The notes beneath the pieces are model-generated. The model had not been told where the DNA came from. It did no database searches and saw only the letters and a program-made list of their open reading frames with translations. From assembly GCF_035189165.1 (NCBI RefSeq), contig NZ_CP045246.1:3100001-3164000 (forward strand): a DNA stretch of 64,000 bases, in the 5' to 3' direction. Source of the DNA: Arthrobacter sp. JZ12. GTDB taxonomy: Bacteria > Actinomycetota > Actinomycetes > Actinomycetales > Micrococcaceae. This document shows, one piece after another, positions 17,922-26,319 of the stretch (the first letter of the stretch is position 1; each line of letters begins with the position of its first letter). The translations under genes were made by a program, and so were the position numbers.

Positions 17922-18839
17922 TCAGAGCGGCTCGTCGGCCGGGACGTCCCGGTCGCAGACCAGTACACCGGCGCGCACCCACAACCGGGCGCGGTGCACC
18001 TCCGAGCGCCGCAGCGCGCCGCTCTGGACTTCGACGTCGTTGCTCCCGGCCCACTCCGGGTGCGTGAAGTAGAACGCCACAGCATGGTTTCCGCAGACAA
18101 CGACGTCGGCATGCCGGCCCACCTGCCGATCCTCCGGATGGGTGCCGGGCCGATCGAGGATGAGGCCCTGTGCGGTCCAGCCGATGCCGTCGTCGGACCG
18201 GTAAACGCGCTGGCCCCGCCACTCGTCGACGATCATCCAAAACCAGCCGCCCAGTTCAAAAACGTTGGGCCCTTCGTGCGGGTCGCCGCCGATCACCTGC
18301 CCTTCAATGCGCCAGGTTTGCCAGTCGGTGCTGGTCGCGGCCCAGGTGGTGGAATGGTCGGCCTCGTCCTTGTACCAGAGGCGCAGCTGCCCGTCGGCAG
18401 TCCGGGCGAGGGCGGCGTCGATCACGTAGTTCGAGCTCAGCTCGACGAAACCCTGGTGCTGCCAGTCGGAAAGGTACGAACTCGTGAGATGGGCGATCCG
18501 GCGTTCGTGGCCGGCCCATGCCCCGGGAACGCCGCGGATCCACGAGAGATACATGTGGTAGCGCTCCCCGTCCCACACCACTTCAGGGGCCCAGTGTGTG
18601 TTCACTCCGTTTTCGCCGTCCGGGTCCAGCCCGTCCACCACGCCGTGATAGTCCCAGCGTGCGCCGTCGTCGGACATGGCCACACCGATCCTGCTGCCGT
18701 GCACCCATTCCACGCCCGCACCGGGGTCAGCAGGGCGACGCTGGGTGTAGAACATAAACCACTGCCCGGTCTGCTCATTGCGGATCACGGTAGGGTCGGT
18801 GGGCCCGCCGAGCGGATCGACCAGGAGCGGCGCGCTCAT
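17922..18839 (-). CDS. Five-bladed beta-propeller glycoside hydrolase, GH43/GH117-like
   Basis: 305 residues without signal peptide. Propeller blades are marked by GPTDPTVIRNEQTGQWFMFYT, HWAPEVVWDGERYHMYLSW, YVIDAALARTADGQLRLWY and HEGPNVFELGGWFWMIVDEW. These place Asp, Glu and His where GH43, GH32 and GH117 families keep theirs, so a hydrolase is likely. I cannot assign the family number from sequence alone. It is the third gene of the leftward rhamnose arm, overlapping the oxidoreductase gene by 4 bp. Its place behind rhamnose mutarotase suggests it splits an imported rhamnose-containing glycoside; that is inference. Confidence 0.78.
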   Translation of the reverse strand: MSAPLLVDPLGGPTDPTVIRNEQTGQWFMFYTQRRPADPGAGVEWVHGSRIGVAMSDDGARWDYHGVVDGLDPDGENGVNTHWAPEVVWDGERYHMYLSWIRGVPGAWAGHERRIAHLTSSYLSDWQHQGFVELSSNYVIDAALARTADGQLRLWYKDEADHSTTWAATSTDWQTWRIEGQVIGGDPHEGPNVFELGGWFWMIVDEWRGQRVYRSDDGIGWTAQGLILDRPGTHPEDRQVGRHADVVVCGNHAVAFYFTHPEWAGSNDVEVQSGALRRSEVHRARLWVRAGVLVCDRDVPADEPL

Positions 18840-19933
18840 CGGGCCTGCCTCAGGTCGACCACGGGAGCACGCATGCTTCCGCGGATGGCCGGGCCGGAGA
18901 GCTCTGCGCGCGTGACGGGGCGGCCGGTACCCGCTGAGGCGTAGAGCGCCGCCACTATTTCCATGGCACGGGTCGGTGCGGCTGCAACCGGGGGAACATC
19001 GGCTCCCGAAAGCAGTGCGCTGTACACTTCCGACAGCAGCGCGTCATGGCCGCTCGGCACCTCATCTCCGGGGAGCGCCCATGACGCCGCCCGCTCCGCG
19101 CTGATGTGCCTGGCCGGGGTGATCTTCCAGCTCGCATGGTTGTGCCCGTAGAGGTGTTCGAGTTCGATGGTGGCGTGCTCCGTGTCGATGCGGATGAGGC
19201 TGGACTCCCGGGGCGCCAGAACGGTGGTCAGGACCGAAGCAACCGTCCCACTCTCGAACACGACCACTCCACAGGAGGTGTCCTCCGTCTCCACGCCCCG
19301 GTCCAGCCGGAACAGTTGACCGGTTGCCGAACTCCACTCGCCGAGCAGGTAGGCCAACAGGTCGATCTGGTGAATTCCGTGGCTCAGAGTGGTGCCGCCG
19401 CCCTCGGATTCCCACGTCCCGCGCCACGGCACCTCGAAGTATTCCGTTCCGCGGTACCAGAGTGTGTGGCACACCGTGGTCAGCGGGCGTCCAAGTTCGC
19501 CGGAGCGCAGCAGGTTCCGAATATGCGTAGCCGCGGTTCCTGTCCGCTGCTGGAAGACGACGGCGAGCTGCCGCCCAGCGGCATGCGCCGCCTCCTGCAT
19601 CTGGTCCACTTCGGCCAGCGACAGCGCTGGCGGCTTTTCGGCGATCACGTGAGCACCGGCGTCGTACGCGGCAGCGGTTTGCTCGGCATGCCCGGCCGGC
19701 GGCGTGCAGATGTGCACGACGTCGACTGCCTCCGCCGCGAGCAGCTCCTCGAGACTGCCGTACCCGGCCGGAATCCCGTGCCGGGTGTTGAAGTCGCGGA
19801 CCCGCTCCTCGCTGGGGTCAGCGGAGGCGACAGCGGTGACGCCGTGGATACGTCGAAGAGCTTCGGCGTGAAGGTGGGCAACAGCACCAGTACCGAGGAT
19901 GGCGGCGCGCAGTGTGCGGGTCGTCGGGCTCAT
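18836..19933 (-). CDS. Gfo/Idh/MocA family oxidoreductase (copy 1)
   Basis: 365 residues. An N-terminal Rossmann fold starts AAILGTGAVAHLHAEAL. The EKPPALSLAEVDQM segment holds the family's EKP motif with the catalytic lysine. The C-terminal alpha/beta domain has WESEGGGTTLSHGIHQIDLL, where GIHQxDLL supplies the conserved His/Asp region. It is a clear paralogue of the oxidoreductase at 26320-27450: both carry CHTLWYR, WRG.WE.EGGG, GIHQ.DLL and VELEHLYG-type segments. It overlaps the mutarotase gene and the propeller hydrolase gene by 4 bp each. Likely NAD(P)-dependent oxidation of a sugar or glycoside. Substrate is unknown; the rhamnose setting suggests a rhamnose or rhamnoside derivative. 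Confidence 0.9.
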   Translation of the reverse strand: MSPTTRTLRAAILGTGAVAHLHAEALRRIHGVTAVASADPSEERVRDFNTRHGIPAGYGSLEELLAAEAVDVVHICTPPAGHAEQTAAAYDAGAHVIAEKPPALSLAEVDQMQEAAHAAGRQLAVVFQQRTGTAATHIRNLLRSGELGRPLTTVCHTLWYRGTEYFEVPWRGTWESEGGGTTLSHGIHQIDLLAYLLGEWSSATGQLFRLDRGVETEDTSCGVVVFESGTVASVLTTVLAPRESSLIRIDTEHATIELEHLYGHNHASWKITPARHISAERAASWALPGDEVPSGHDALLSEVYSALLSGADVPPVAAAPTRAMEIVAALYASAGTGRPVTRAELSGPAIRGSMRAPVVDLRQAR

Positions 19934-20262
19934 CGGCCCAACTGGTCTTCGAGGTGGAACACCTCTTCAATCTGCACGAACCCTTCGTCCGGGCGGCCCT
20001 CGAGCTCAACAAAGAACTCGCCCATCTCGGCTTGCCACCGGGCGTTGACGTCGGTTTCGGCCATAGCGCGCTGTGCGGCGGCGAAGTCCTCGGACTCCAC
20101 GTAGCCGATCAACAGCCCGTCGGAACGAAGGAACAGAGAGTAGTTGTTCCATCCCGTGTCCTTCAGAGCACGCAGCATGTCGGGCCACACTGCGGCATGC
20201 CTTTCCTTGTACTCCTCCAGGCGGTCGGGCTTCACCTGTAGTTGGAAGCAGACGCGTTCCAT
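19930..20262 (-). CDS. rhaM: L-rhamnose mutarotase
   Basis: 110 residues, the full RhaM length. The N-terminal VCFQLQVKPDRLEEYKERHAAVWPDML segment carries the family's catalytic-region His, and LIGYVES, ALKDTGWNNYSLFL follow the fold. The enzyme interconverts alpha- and beta-L-rhamnose so that the isomerase receives its preferred anomer. It is the first gene of a three-gene leftward arm and overlaps the oxidoreductase gene. AGGAG lies close before the ATG. A nearly perfect palindrome at 20307-20322 sits 45 bp upstream, consistent with control by the adjacent LacI regulator. Confidence 0.93.
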   Translation of the reverse strand: MERVCFQLQVKPDRLEEYKERHAAVWPDMLRALKDTGWNNYSLFLRSDGLLIGYVESEDFAAAQRAMAETDVNARWQAEMGEFFVELEGRPDEGFVQIEEVFHLEDQLGR

Positions 20263-20306
20263 GGTTCTCCTCTTCGAGCGGGTTGTCCTCGGGCTTCTAG
20301 GTCCAT

Positions 20307-20322
20307 TGTGAATCGTTTCACA
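20307..20322. promoter_or_regulatory. Putative rhamnose-regulator operator 2
   Basis: TGTGAATCGTTTCACA is a 16-bp palindrome with one central mismatch pair, located between the LacI gene stop and the mutarotase start. It shares the TGAATCG-TTCA core with the site before the isomerase gene. Position fits repression of the mutarotase arm. Confidence 0.65.
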
Positions 20323-20367
20323 CTTTACGGCACCCGCGCTCGCTGAACCAGAGTTCCGCGAGGGGAA

Positions 20368-21366
20368 CTAGAGGGTGCTTCCGCGCGTGACGAGTTCGGG
20401 CTGGAAGATCACCTGGCGGCTTTCGGCCGGCTTCTGCTCAATGGCTTCCAACAGGAGTTCGACGGCGGTACGCCCCATCAGCTCGGTGGGCCGCCTCACG
20501 GTCGAGAGCGGCACGACGGCGGACTGCGCGAAGTCGATGTCGTCATAGCCGATGAGCGCCATATCCTGCGGTATGCGCAGACCGCGAATGAGCAGCACCG
20601 CCTGCATGACGCCAATCGCCAGGAGGTCGTTGGCGCAAAAGATTCCGTCCGGGAGCTGCTCGCGGTTCCGCCCGGCAAGCGTCTCGCCGACGGCGCGGCC
20701 GGCCAAAACGGTCATCGCCTCAGCCTCAAGCACCTCCAGCGATGCCTCCGGGTACTCGTCAACCGCCTGCTGGGCACCGGCGAGACGGTCCGCCACCTGC
20801 TGGATCTCAGTTGACGCACCGATGAATGCGATTCGCCGCCGGCCCCGGGAAAGCATGTGCTTCACAGCCATGTAGCCGCCAGCCACGTCATCAACGGACA
20901 CCGAACTCACCCGGCGCTGCGGGTCCACGCGGTCAACCAGCACCACGGGAACGCCGTGCGCCCGCAGTTGTTCCAGCCGCGGATCCACGTTTCCCACCGG
21001 AGAAATGAGCACTCCCTTGACCCGCTGCTGCTCGAACACGTCGAGGTACCTGCCCTCGCGTCCGGTATCGTGCCCGCTGTCGCCCAGCAGCACGGTGCTG
21101 TCCGACTCCGCCGCGCGGTCTTCGGCTGCGCGGGCGAGCGAGGAGAAGAACGGGTTGCTCACGTCCAGGACGATCAAGCCGATGGTCCTGCTAAGCCCCG
21201 CCCGGAGCTGACGCGCGGCGTCGTTGCGGACGAAGCCGAGCTCGGCGATCACATTGAGCACCCGTTCACGCGTCTTGTCGGCCACGCGCTCCGGGTTGTT
21301 GAGCACGTTGGACACCGTGCCGACTGCCACCTGCGCCTGGTCGGCAACATCCTTGATACTGACCAT
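20368..21366 (-). CDS. LacI-family repressor of the rhamnose locus
   Basis: 332 residues. The N-terminal helix-turn-helix and hinge read IKDVADQAQVAVGTVSNVLNNPERV. The core is a periplasmic-binding-protein-like sensor with GLIVLDVSNPFFSSLARAAED, DDVAGGYMAVKHML and ALIGYDDIDFAQSAVVPLSTV. It lies between the two divergent arms of rhamnose genes and is transcribed leftward, ahead of the mutarotase arm. Palindromes with the same TGAATCG-TTCA core occur on both sides of it, so it probably represses both arms and itself. The inducer is likely rhamnose or a pathway intermediate; this is inferred from position. Confidence 0.93.
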   Translation of the reverse strand: MVSIKDVADQAQVAVGTVSNVLNNPERVADKTRERVLNVIAELGFVRNDAARQLRAGLSRTIGLIVLDVSNPFFSSLARAAEDRAAESDSTVLLGDSGHDTGREGRYLDVFEQQRVKGVLISPVGNVDPRLEQLRAHGVPVVLVDRVDPQRRVSSVSVDDVAGGYMAVKHMLSRGRRRIAFIGASTEIQQVADRLAGAQQAVDEYPEASLEVLEAEAMTVLAGRAVGETLAGRNREQLPDGIFCANDLLAIGVMQAVLLIRGLRIPQDMALIGYDDIDFAQSAVVPLSTVRRPTELMGRTAVELLLEAIEQKPAESRQVIFQPELVTRGSTL

Positions 21367-21441
21367 CGGTAGGCCTCGTTCCCTGTGATTGAGCGGGTTC
21401 TGTGGTGCAAAGTCCGCGAAAGCACGGACGGAAGGAATTGC

Positions 21442-21470
21442 TTGACACCACCTGTCGCCAAGGATACCTT
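21442..21470 (+). promoter_or_regulatory. rhaI: Candidate sigma-A-type promoter of the rhamnose isomerase operon
   Basis: TTGACA at 21442-21447 matches the -35 consensus and TACCTT at 21465-21470 is a weak -10, with 17 bp between. Transcription would begin near 21477. The operator at 21484-21495 lies just downstream, placed to block the polymerase. Confidence 0.55.
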
Positions 21471-21483
21471 TGAAACGTGCTAA

Positions 21484-21495
21484 TGAATCGATTCA
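21484..21495. promoter_or_regulatory. Putative rhamnose-regulator operator 3 (perfect palindrome)
   Basis: TGAATCGATTCA is a perfect 12-bp palindrome with the central CG typical of LacI-family operators. It lies in the 260-bp region between the divergent regulator and isomerase genes, immediately after the predicted isomerase promoter. Confidence 0.7.
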
Positions 21496-21626
21496 ACTTA
21501 TAGTTGATTATTTGATTCATCTGCTGACTCTCCACTCAAGCGCCTCTACGGTGCGTGAAGAGTCGGTGCAAAACAACGACGACGCGCGCCGGCCCGGATG
21601 CCAGCAGCTGTAGATGGAGAAGAATC

Positions 21627-22793
21627 ATGGTTGACCTAAGCCGCATCACGCCAACCCTTGAGCAGCTGGCTATCGAGGTGCCCTCTTGGGCCTACGGCAA
21701 CTCCGGAACGCGGTTCAAGGTGTTCCAGACCCCCGGCACGCCGCGGACTGTGCAGGAGAAGATTGCCGATGCCGCCAAGGTCAACGAGCTGACCGGCCTT
21801 GCGCCCTCTGTGGCGCTGCACATCCCCTGGGACAAGGTGGAGAACTACTCCGAGCTCTCCGACTTCGCACAGGAACTCGGCATCAAGCTGGGCACGATCA
21901 ACAGCAACACTTTCCAGGACGACATGTACAAGTTCGGTTCCCTGACCCACAGCGACGCCGCTGTGCGGAACAAGGCACTGGACCACATGTACGAATGCAT
22001 CGACGTCATGAACGTGACCGGTTCCCAGGACCTGAAGATCTGGCTCGCGGACGGAACCAACTACCCCGGCCAGGGTGACATGCGGTCTCGCCAGGACTGG
22101 CTGCACGACTCCCTTCAGAAGGTGTACGACCGGCTGGGCGATGACCAGCGACTGGTGCTCGAGTACAAGTTCTTTGAGCCGGCTTTCTACCACACCGATG
22201 TTCCGGACTGGGGCACTTCCTACGCGCACACCCTCGCCCTCGGCGAGAAGGCCATGGTCTGCCTGGACACCGGCCATCACGCTCCCGGCACCAACATCGA
22301 GTTCATTGTGGCGCAGCTGATCCGCCTCGGGAAGCTCGGTTCCTTCGATTTCAACTCCCGCTTCTACGCCGACGATGACCTGATTGTGGGAGCAGCGGAT
22401 CCCTTCCAGCTGTTCCGCATCATGTATGAAGTGGCGCGCGGCGGTGCCCTCGAGCCCTCCAGCAAGGTTGCGCTGATGCTGGATCAGTGCCACAACCTCG
22501 AGGAAAAGATCCCCGGACAGATCCGCTCTGTGCTCAACGTCCAGGAGATGGCAGCCCGTGCGCTCCTCGTCGATCGCGACGCGCTCACCAAAGCCCAGGA
22601 AGCAGGCGACGTCCTCGGCGCGCACGCCGTCTTCATGGACGCTTTCTACACCGACGTCCGCCCGGCACTTGCCCAGTGGCGTGATTCCCGCGGCCTTCCC
22701 GCGGACCCGATGGCGGCCTACGCTGCCAGCGGCTACCAGGAAAAGATCAATGCGGACCGCCAGGGTGGTCAGCAGGCAGGATGGGGCGCGTAA
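21627..22793 (+). CDS. rhaI: L-rhamnose isomerase, RhaI type
   Basis: 388 residues with a xylose-isomerase-like TIM barrel. Metal and active-site segments include LEYKFFEPAFYHTD, VCLDTGHHAPGTNIE and DFNSRFYADDD. It resembles the Pseudomonas stutzeri-type RhaI rather than enteric RhaA. The enzyme converts L-rhamnose to L-rhamnulose. The ATG at 21627 has GGAGAAG at the right distance; earlier in-frame starts have no ribosome site. It is the first gene of the rightward arm and is followed after 2 bp by the aldolase fusion, so the genes are co-transcribed and probably coupled. Confidence 0.94.
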   Translation: MVDLSRITPTLEQLAIEVPSWAYGNSGTRFKVFQTPGTPRTVQEKIADAAKVNELTGLAPSVALHIPWDKVENYSELSDFAQELGIKLGTINSNTFQDDMYKFGSLTHSDAAVRNKALDHMYECIDVMNVTGSQDLKIWLADGTNYPGQGDMRSRQDWLHDSLQKVYDRLGDDQRLVLEYKFFEPAFYHTDVPDWGTSYAHTLALGEKAMVCLDTGHHAPGTNIEFIVAQLIRLGKLGSFDFNSRFYADDDLIVGAADPFQLFRIMYEVARGGALEPSSKVALMLDQCHNLEEKIPGQIRSVLNVQEMAARALLVDRDALTKAQEAGDVLGAHAVFMDAFYTDVRPALAQWRDSRGLPADPMAAYAASGYQEKINADRQGGQQAGWGA

Positions 22794-22795
22794 AG

Positions 22796-24859
22796 ATGGA
22801 AAACAGCGCAATTGCAGCGAGCAACGTAAACACCACAGTCCAGGACCTGATCGTTAGGTCCAACCGTCTCGGCGCGGACAAGCGCAACACCAACTACGCC
22901 GGCGGCAACACGTCCGCCAAGGGCACCGACACGGATCCCGTTACCGGCGAAAATGTGGAGCTGCTCTGGGTGAAGGGCTCCGGCGGCGATCTCGGCACCC
23001 TGAAGGAACAGGGTCTCGCCGTGCTTCGCCTGGACCGCCTGCGTGCCCTGACCAACGTGTACCCGGGTTTGGACCGCGAGGACGAGATGGTGGCCGCGTT
23101 CGACTACACCCTTCACGGCAAGGGCGGGGCAGCGCCGTCGATCGACACCGCGATGCACGGACTGGTCGACGCAGCCCATGTTGACCACCTTCACCCGGAT
23201 TCCGGTATCGCTATCGCTACCGCCGTGGACGGGGAAGCCCTGACCTCCAAGATCTTCGGCGACAAGGTGGTGTGGGTGCCCTGGCGCCGCCCCGGATTCC
23301 AGCTTGGCCTGGACATCGCGGCGATCAAGGCGGAGAACCCACAGGCAGTGGGAACCATTCTCGGCGGCCATGGCATCACTGCCTGGGGTGAAACCTCCGA
23401 CGAGGCAGAGAACAACTCGCTCTGGATCATCGAAACCGCTGAACGGTACATCGCCGAGAATGGCCGCCCCAACCCGTTCGGGGAGCCGCTGCAGGGCTAT
23501 GCACCTCTTGCCCCCGCCGAGCGCCGTGCCAAGGCTGCCGCCCTCGCCCCCGTCATCCGCGGCCTCGCCTCGACCGACCGGGCGCAGGTAGGCCACTTCA
23601 CGGACGACGACGGAGTCCTGGACTTCCTCGCAGCCTCCGAACACCCGCGGTTGGCAGGGCTGGGCACCTCCTGCCCGGACCATTTCCTGCGCACCAAGGT
23701 CAAGCCGCTGGTGCTCGACCTGCCCGCAGACGCCTCCGTCGAGGACTCCGTGCAGCGCCTGAAGGAACTGCACAGGGAGTACCGTGAGGACTACGCCGCC
23801 TACTACGAGCGCCACGCGGACGAGGCCAGCTCGGCCATGCGCGGAGCCGACCCTGCCATCGTGCTGGTTCCCGGCGTCGGAATGTTCTCCTACGGCGCCA
23901 ACAAGCAGACCGCCCGCGTGGCCGGTGAGTTCTACATCAACGCGATCAACGTGATGCGCGGCGCCGAGGCACTGTCCAGCTACTCCCCCATTGATGAGTC
24001 CGAGAAGTTCCGCATCGAGTACTGGGCGCTCGAGGAGGCCAAACTTGCTCGCATGCCCAAGCCGAAGTCACACGCCACCCGCATCGCTCTGGTGACCGGC
24101 GCGGCATCGGGCATCGGCAAGGCCATCGCCACCCGCCTCGCCGCCGAAGGTGCCTGCGTGGTCATCGCCGATCTCAACCTCGAGAACGCCGAGAAGGTCG
24201 CCGAGGAACTCGGCGGCCCCGACGTCGCGATCGGCATCCAGGCCGACGTCACCAACCCCGAGCAGGTCCAGGAAGCAGTCGACGCCGCCGTCCTGGCCTT
24301 CGGCGGTCTGGACCTCATCGTGAACAACGCCGGCCTGTCCATCTCCAAGCCGCTGCTGGAGACAACGGAGAAGGACTGGGACCTGCAGCACAACGTCATG
24401 GCCAAGGGATCGTTCCTGGTCTCGAAGGCCGCCGCGAAGGTCCTCATCGACCAGGAAATGGGCGGGGACATCATCTACATCTCGTCCAAGAACTCCGTCT
24501 TCGCCGGACCGAACAACATCGCGTACTCGGCCACCAAGGCCGATCAGGCCCACCAGGTCCGCCTCCTCGCCGCAGAACTCGGCGAACACGGCGTCCGGGT
24601 CAACGGCATCAACCCCGATGGCGTGGTCCGCGGCTCCGGCATCTTCGCCGGCGGCTGGGGTGCCAAGCGCGCCGCTGTCTACGGTGTGGAGGAAGAGAAG
24701 CTCGGCGAGTACTACGCCCAGCGCACCCTCCTCAAACGCGAAGTCCTGCCCGAGCACGTAGCCAACGCCACCGCGGTGCTCACGTCGGCCGAACTGTCGC
24801 ACACCACCGGCCTGCACGTACCGGTCGACGCCGGTGTGGCCGCCGCCTTCCTGCGATAG
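22796..24859 (+). CDS. rhaE: Bifunctional rhamnulose-1-phosphate aldolase/lactaldehyde dehydrogenase
   Basis: About 687 residues. The first 400 form a class II (zinc) aldolase domain, with YAGGNTSAKGTD, AHVDHLHPDSGIAIA (metal histidines) and GGHGITAWG. From about residue 420 a short-chain dehydrogenase follows, with ALVTGAASGIGKAIA for NAD binding and the YSATKADQAHQ catalytic Tyr-Lys. This fusion is known as RhaEW or YuxG in Bacillus and is usual in actinobacterial rhamnose loci. It splits rhamnulose-1-phosphate to dihydroxyacetone phosphate and L-lactaldehyde, then oxidises the latter to lactate. An alternative ATG at 22781 would overlap the isomerase gene. Confidence 0.93.
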   Translation: MENSAIAASNVNTTVQDLIVRSNRLGADKRNTNYAGGNTSAKGTDTDPVTGENVELLWVKGSGGDLGTLKEQGLAVLRLDRLRALTNVYPGLDREDEMVAAFDYTLHGKGGAAPSIDTAMHGLVDAAHVDHLHPDSGIAIATAVDGEALTSKIFGDKVVWVPWRRPGFQLGLDIAAIKAENPQAVGTILGGHGITAWGETSDEAENNSLWIIETAERYIAENGRPNPFGEPLQGYAPLAPAERRAKAAALAPVIRGLASTDRAQVGHFTDDDGVLDFLAASEHPRLAGLGTSCPDHFLRTKVKPLVLDLPADASVEDSVQRLKELHREYREDYAAYYERHADEASSAMRGADPAIVLVPGVGMFSYGANKQTARVAGEFYINAINVMRGAEALSSYSPIDESEKFRIEYWALEEAKLARMPKPKSHATRIALVTGAASGIGKAIATRLAAEGACVVIADLNLENAEKVAEELGGPDVAIGIQADVTNPEQVQEAVDAAVLAFGGLDLIVNNAGLSISKPLLETTEKDWDLQHNVMAKGSFLVSKAAAKVLIDQEMGGDIIYISSKNSVFAGPNNIAYSATKADQAHQVRLLAAELGEHGVRVNGINPDGVVRGSGIFAGGWGAKRAAVYGVEEEKLGEYYAQRTLLKREVLPEHVANATAVLTSAELSHTTGLHVPVDAGVAAAFLR

Positions 24860-24863
24860 CAGC

Positions 24864-26303
24864 ATGCCCAACGTGCTGAGCCCTGTCCACGACGTGTACG
24901 CCGCCGTCGATATCGGCGCCTCATCCGGCCGGGTCATTCTCGGCCGGATGGGCGCCGACGGCCCCTCCCTCGAAGTTGTCCACCGCTTCCCCAACGGGGT
25001 ACAGGAGATCGACGGCGCCCTCCGCTGGGACATCCGTGCCCTCTTCGCGGAAGTGCTGCGCGGCCTCACCCTCGCCCGCGAGCGGGCGGAAACGAACGGC
25101 GAGCGCGTGGTTAGCATCGGCGTCGATACCTGGGCTGTGGACTACGGCCTGATGAACGACGACGGCAACCTGGCCGCGCTGCCGTACAGCTACCGCGACG
25201 GACGCACTGCCGCCGCGGTCGAGAAGGTGCACCAGCGGGTGCCCTTCGAGCACCTGTATGAGCTCACCGGCCTGCAGTTCCTGCCATTCAACACCGTGTA
25301 CCAACTGGCCGCTGAGCCTTCCCTCACCGGCCAGGCGTTGCTGATCCCCGACCTGCTGGGCTTCTGGCTGACCGGCAAGCGCCGCTGCGAGGTCACCAAT
25401 GCCTCAACCACCGGGCTGCTCGATGCGTCCACCGGCAGCTTCGCCGCGGAGCTGTTCGACGCCCTGCAGATTCCGTGCACCCTGTTTCCTTCGCTTATCG
25501 AACCGGGTGAAACGCTCGGCACGCTGCTGCCCTCGATTGCGGCAGAGACAGGGTTGAGTGCCGAGACCGCCGTCGTCGCTGTCGGCTCCCATGACACAGC
25601 GTCGGCCGTCGCAGCTGTTCCCGCCTCGTCGCCGAACTTTGCCTACATCTCCTCGGGAACCTGGTCGCTGGTGGGCGTGGAGCTCGCTGAACCGATCCTG
25701 AGCGAAGCCGGCCGTGCCGCAAACTTCACCAACGAGCGCGGCGTCGACGGCACTATCCGCTACCTGCGCAACTGCGGCGGCTTATGGCTACTGCAGGAAT
25801 GCCTGCGCGAGTGGGGTCCTTCGGTGACGCTGGAAGCTGTCCTCGCTGAAGCCGAACTCCTCCCCGACGGCGGCCCGGTCATCGACGCTGACTCCGACGA
25901 CTTCATCGTCCCCGACAACATGCCGGCCCGCATCCGTGCGGCGGCCGATGCGGCCCTGGAGTCCGAGGCCGCCGTGGTGCGCTGCATCCTGGACAGCCTC
26001 GCGCTCGTCTACGCCCGCACGCTGCGGCAGGCGGCCGAGCTCGCCGGCCGGCCCATCGACGTCGTGCACATTGTGGGCGGCGGATCCCAGAACCGGCTGC
26101 TGTGCCGGCTCACGGCCGACGCCACCGGCCTGCCGGTCGTGGCGGGGCCGGTCGAGGCGACCGCCCTGGGCAACGTCCTGGTGCAGGCGCGCGCAAACGG
26201 AGCACTCGGAAACAACGCAACACTCGCCGAGATCCGAGCGGCGGTGCGCCGAACCGCGCAAACGCAGCACTACCAGCCCAACAAGTCCCTGAGCACCATC
26301 TGA
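24864..26303 (+). CDS. rhaB: Rhamnulokinase, FGGY family
   Basis: 479 residues, the usual length. The N-terminal phosphate loop is AVDIGASSGRVILGRM. ISIGVDTWAVDYGLMND, FAYISSGTWSLVGVEL and VGGGSQNRLLCRLTADATGLPV are FGGY signatures of the rhamnulokinase branch. The enzyme uses ATP to make L-rhamnulose-1-phosphate for the preceding aldolase. I use the ATG at 24864, four bases after the aldolase stop; an in-frame start at 24834 lies inside the aldolase gene. The next gene follows after 16 bp. Confidence 0.94.
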   Translation: MPNVLSPVHDVYAAVDIGASSGRVILGRMGADGPSLEVVHRFPNGVQEIDGALRWDIRALFAEVLRGLTLARERAETNGERVVSIGVDTWAVDYGLMNDDGNLAALPYSYRDGRTAAAVEKVHQRVPFEHLYELTGLQFLPFNTVYQLAAEPSLTGQALLIPDLLGFWLTGKRRCEVTNASTTGLLDASTGSFAAELFDALQIPCTLFPSLIEPGETLGTLLPSIAAETGLSAETAVVAVGSHDTASAVAAVPASSPNFAYISSGTWSLVGVELAEPILSEAGRAANFTNERGVDGTIRYLRNCGGLWLLQECLREWGPSVTLEAVLAEAELLPDGGPVIDADSDDFIVPDNMPARIRAAADAALESEAAVVRCILDSLALVYARTLRQAAELAGRPIDVVHIVGGGSQNRLLCRLTADATGLPVVAGPVEATALGNVLVQARANGALGNNATLAEIRAAVRRTAQTQHYQPNKSLSTI

Positions 26304-26319
26304 ACCAAAGGATTGACCA

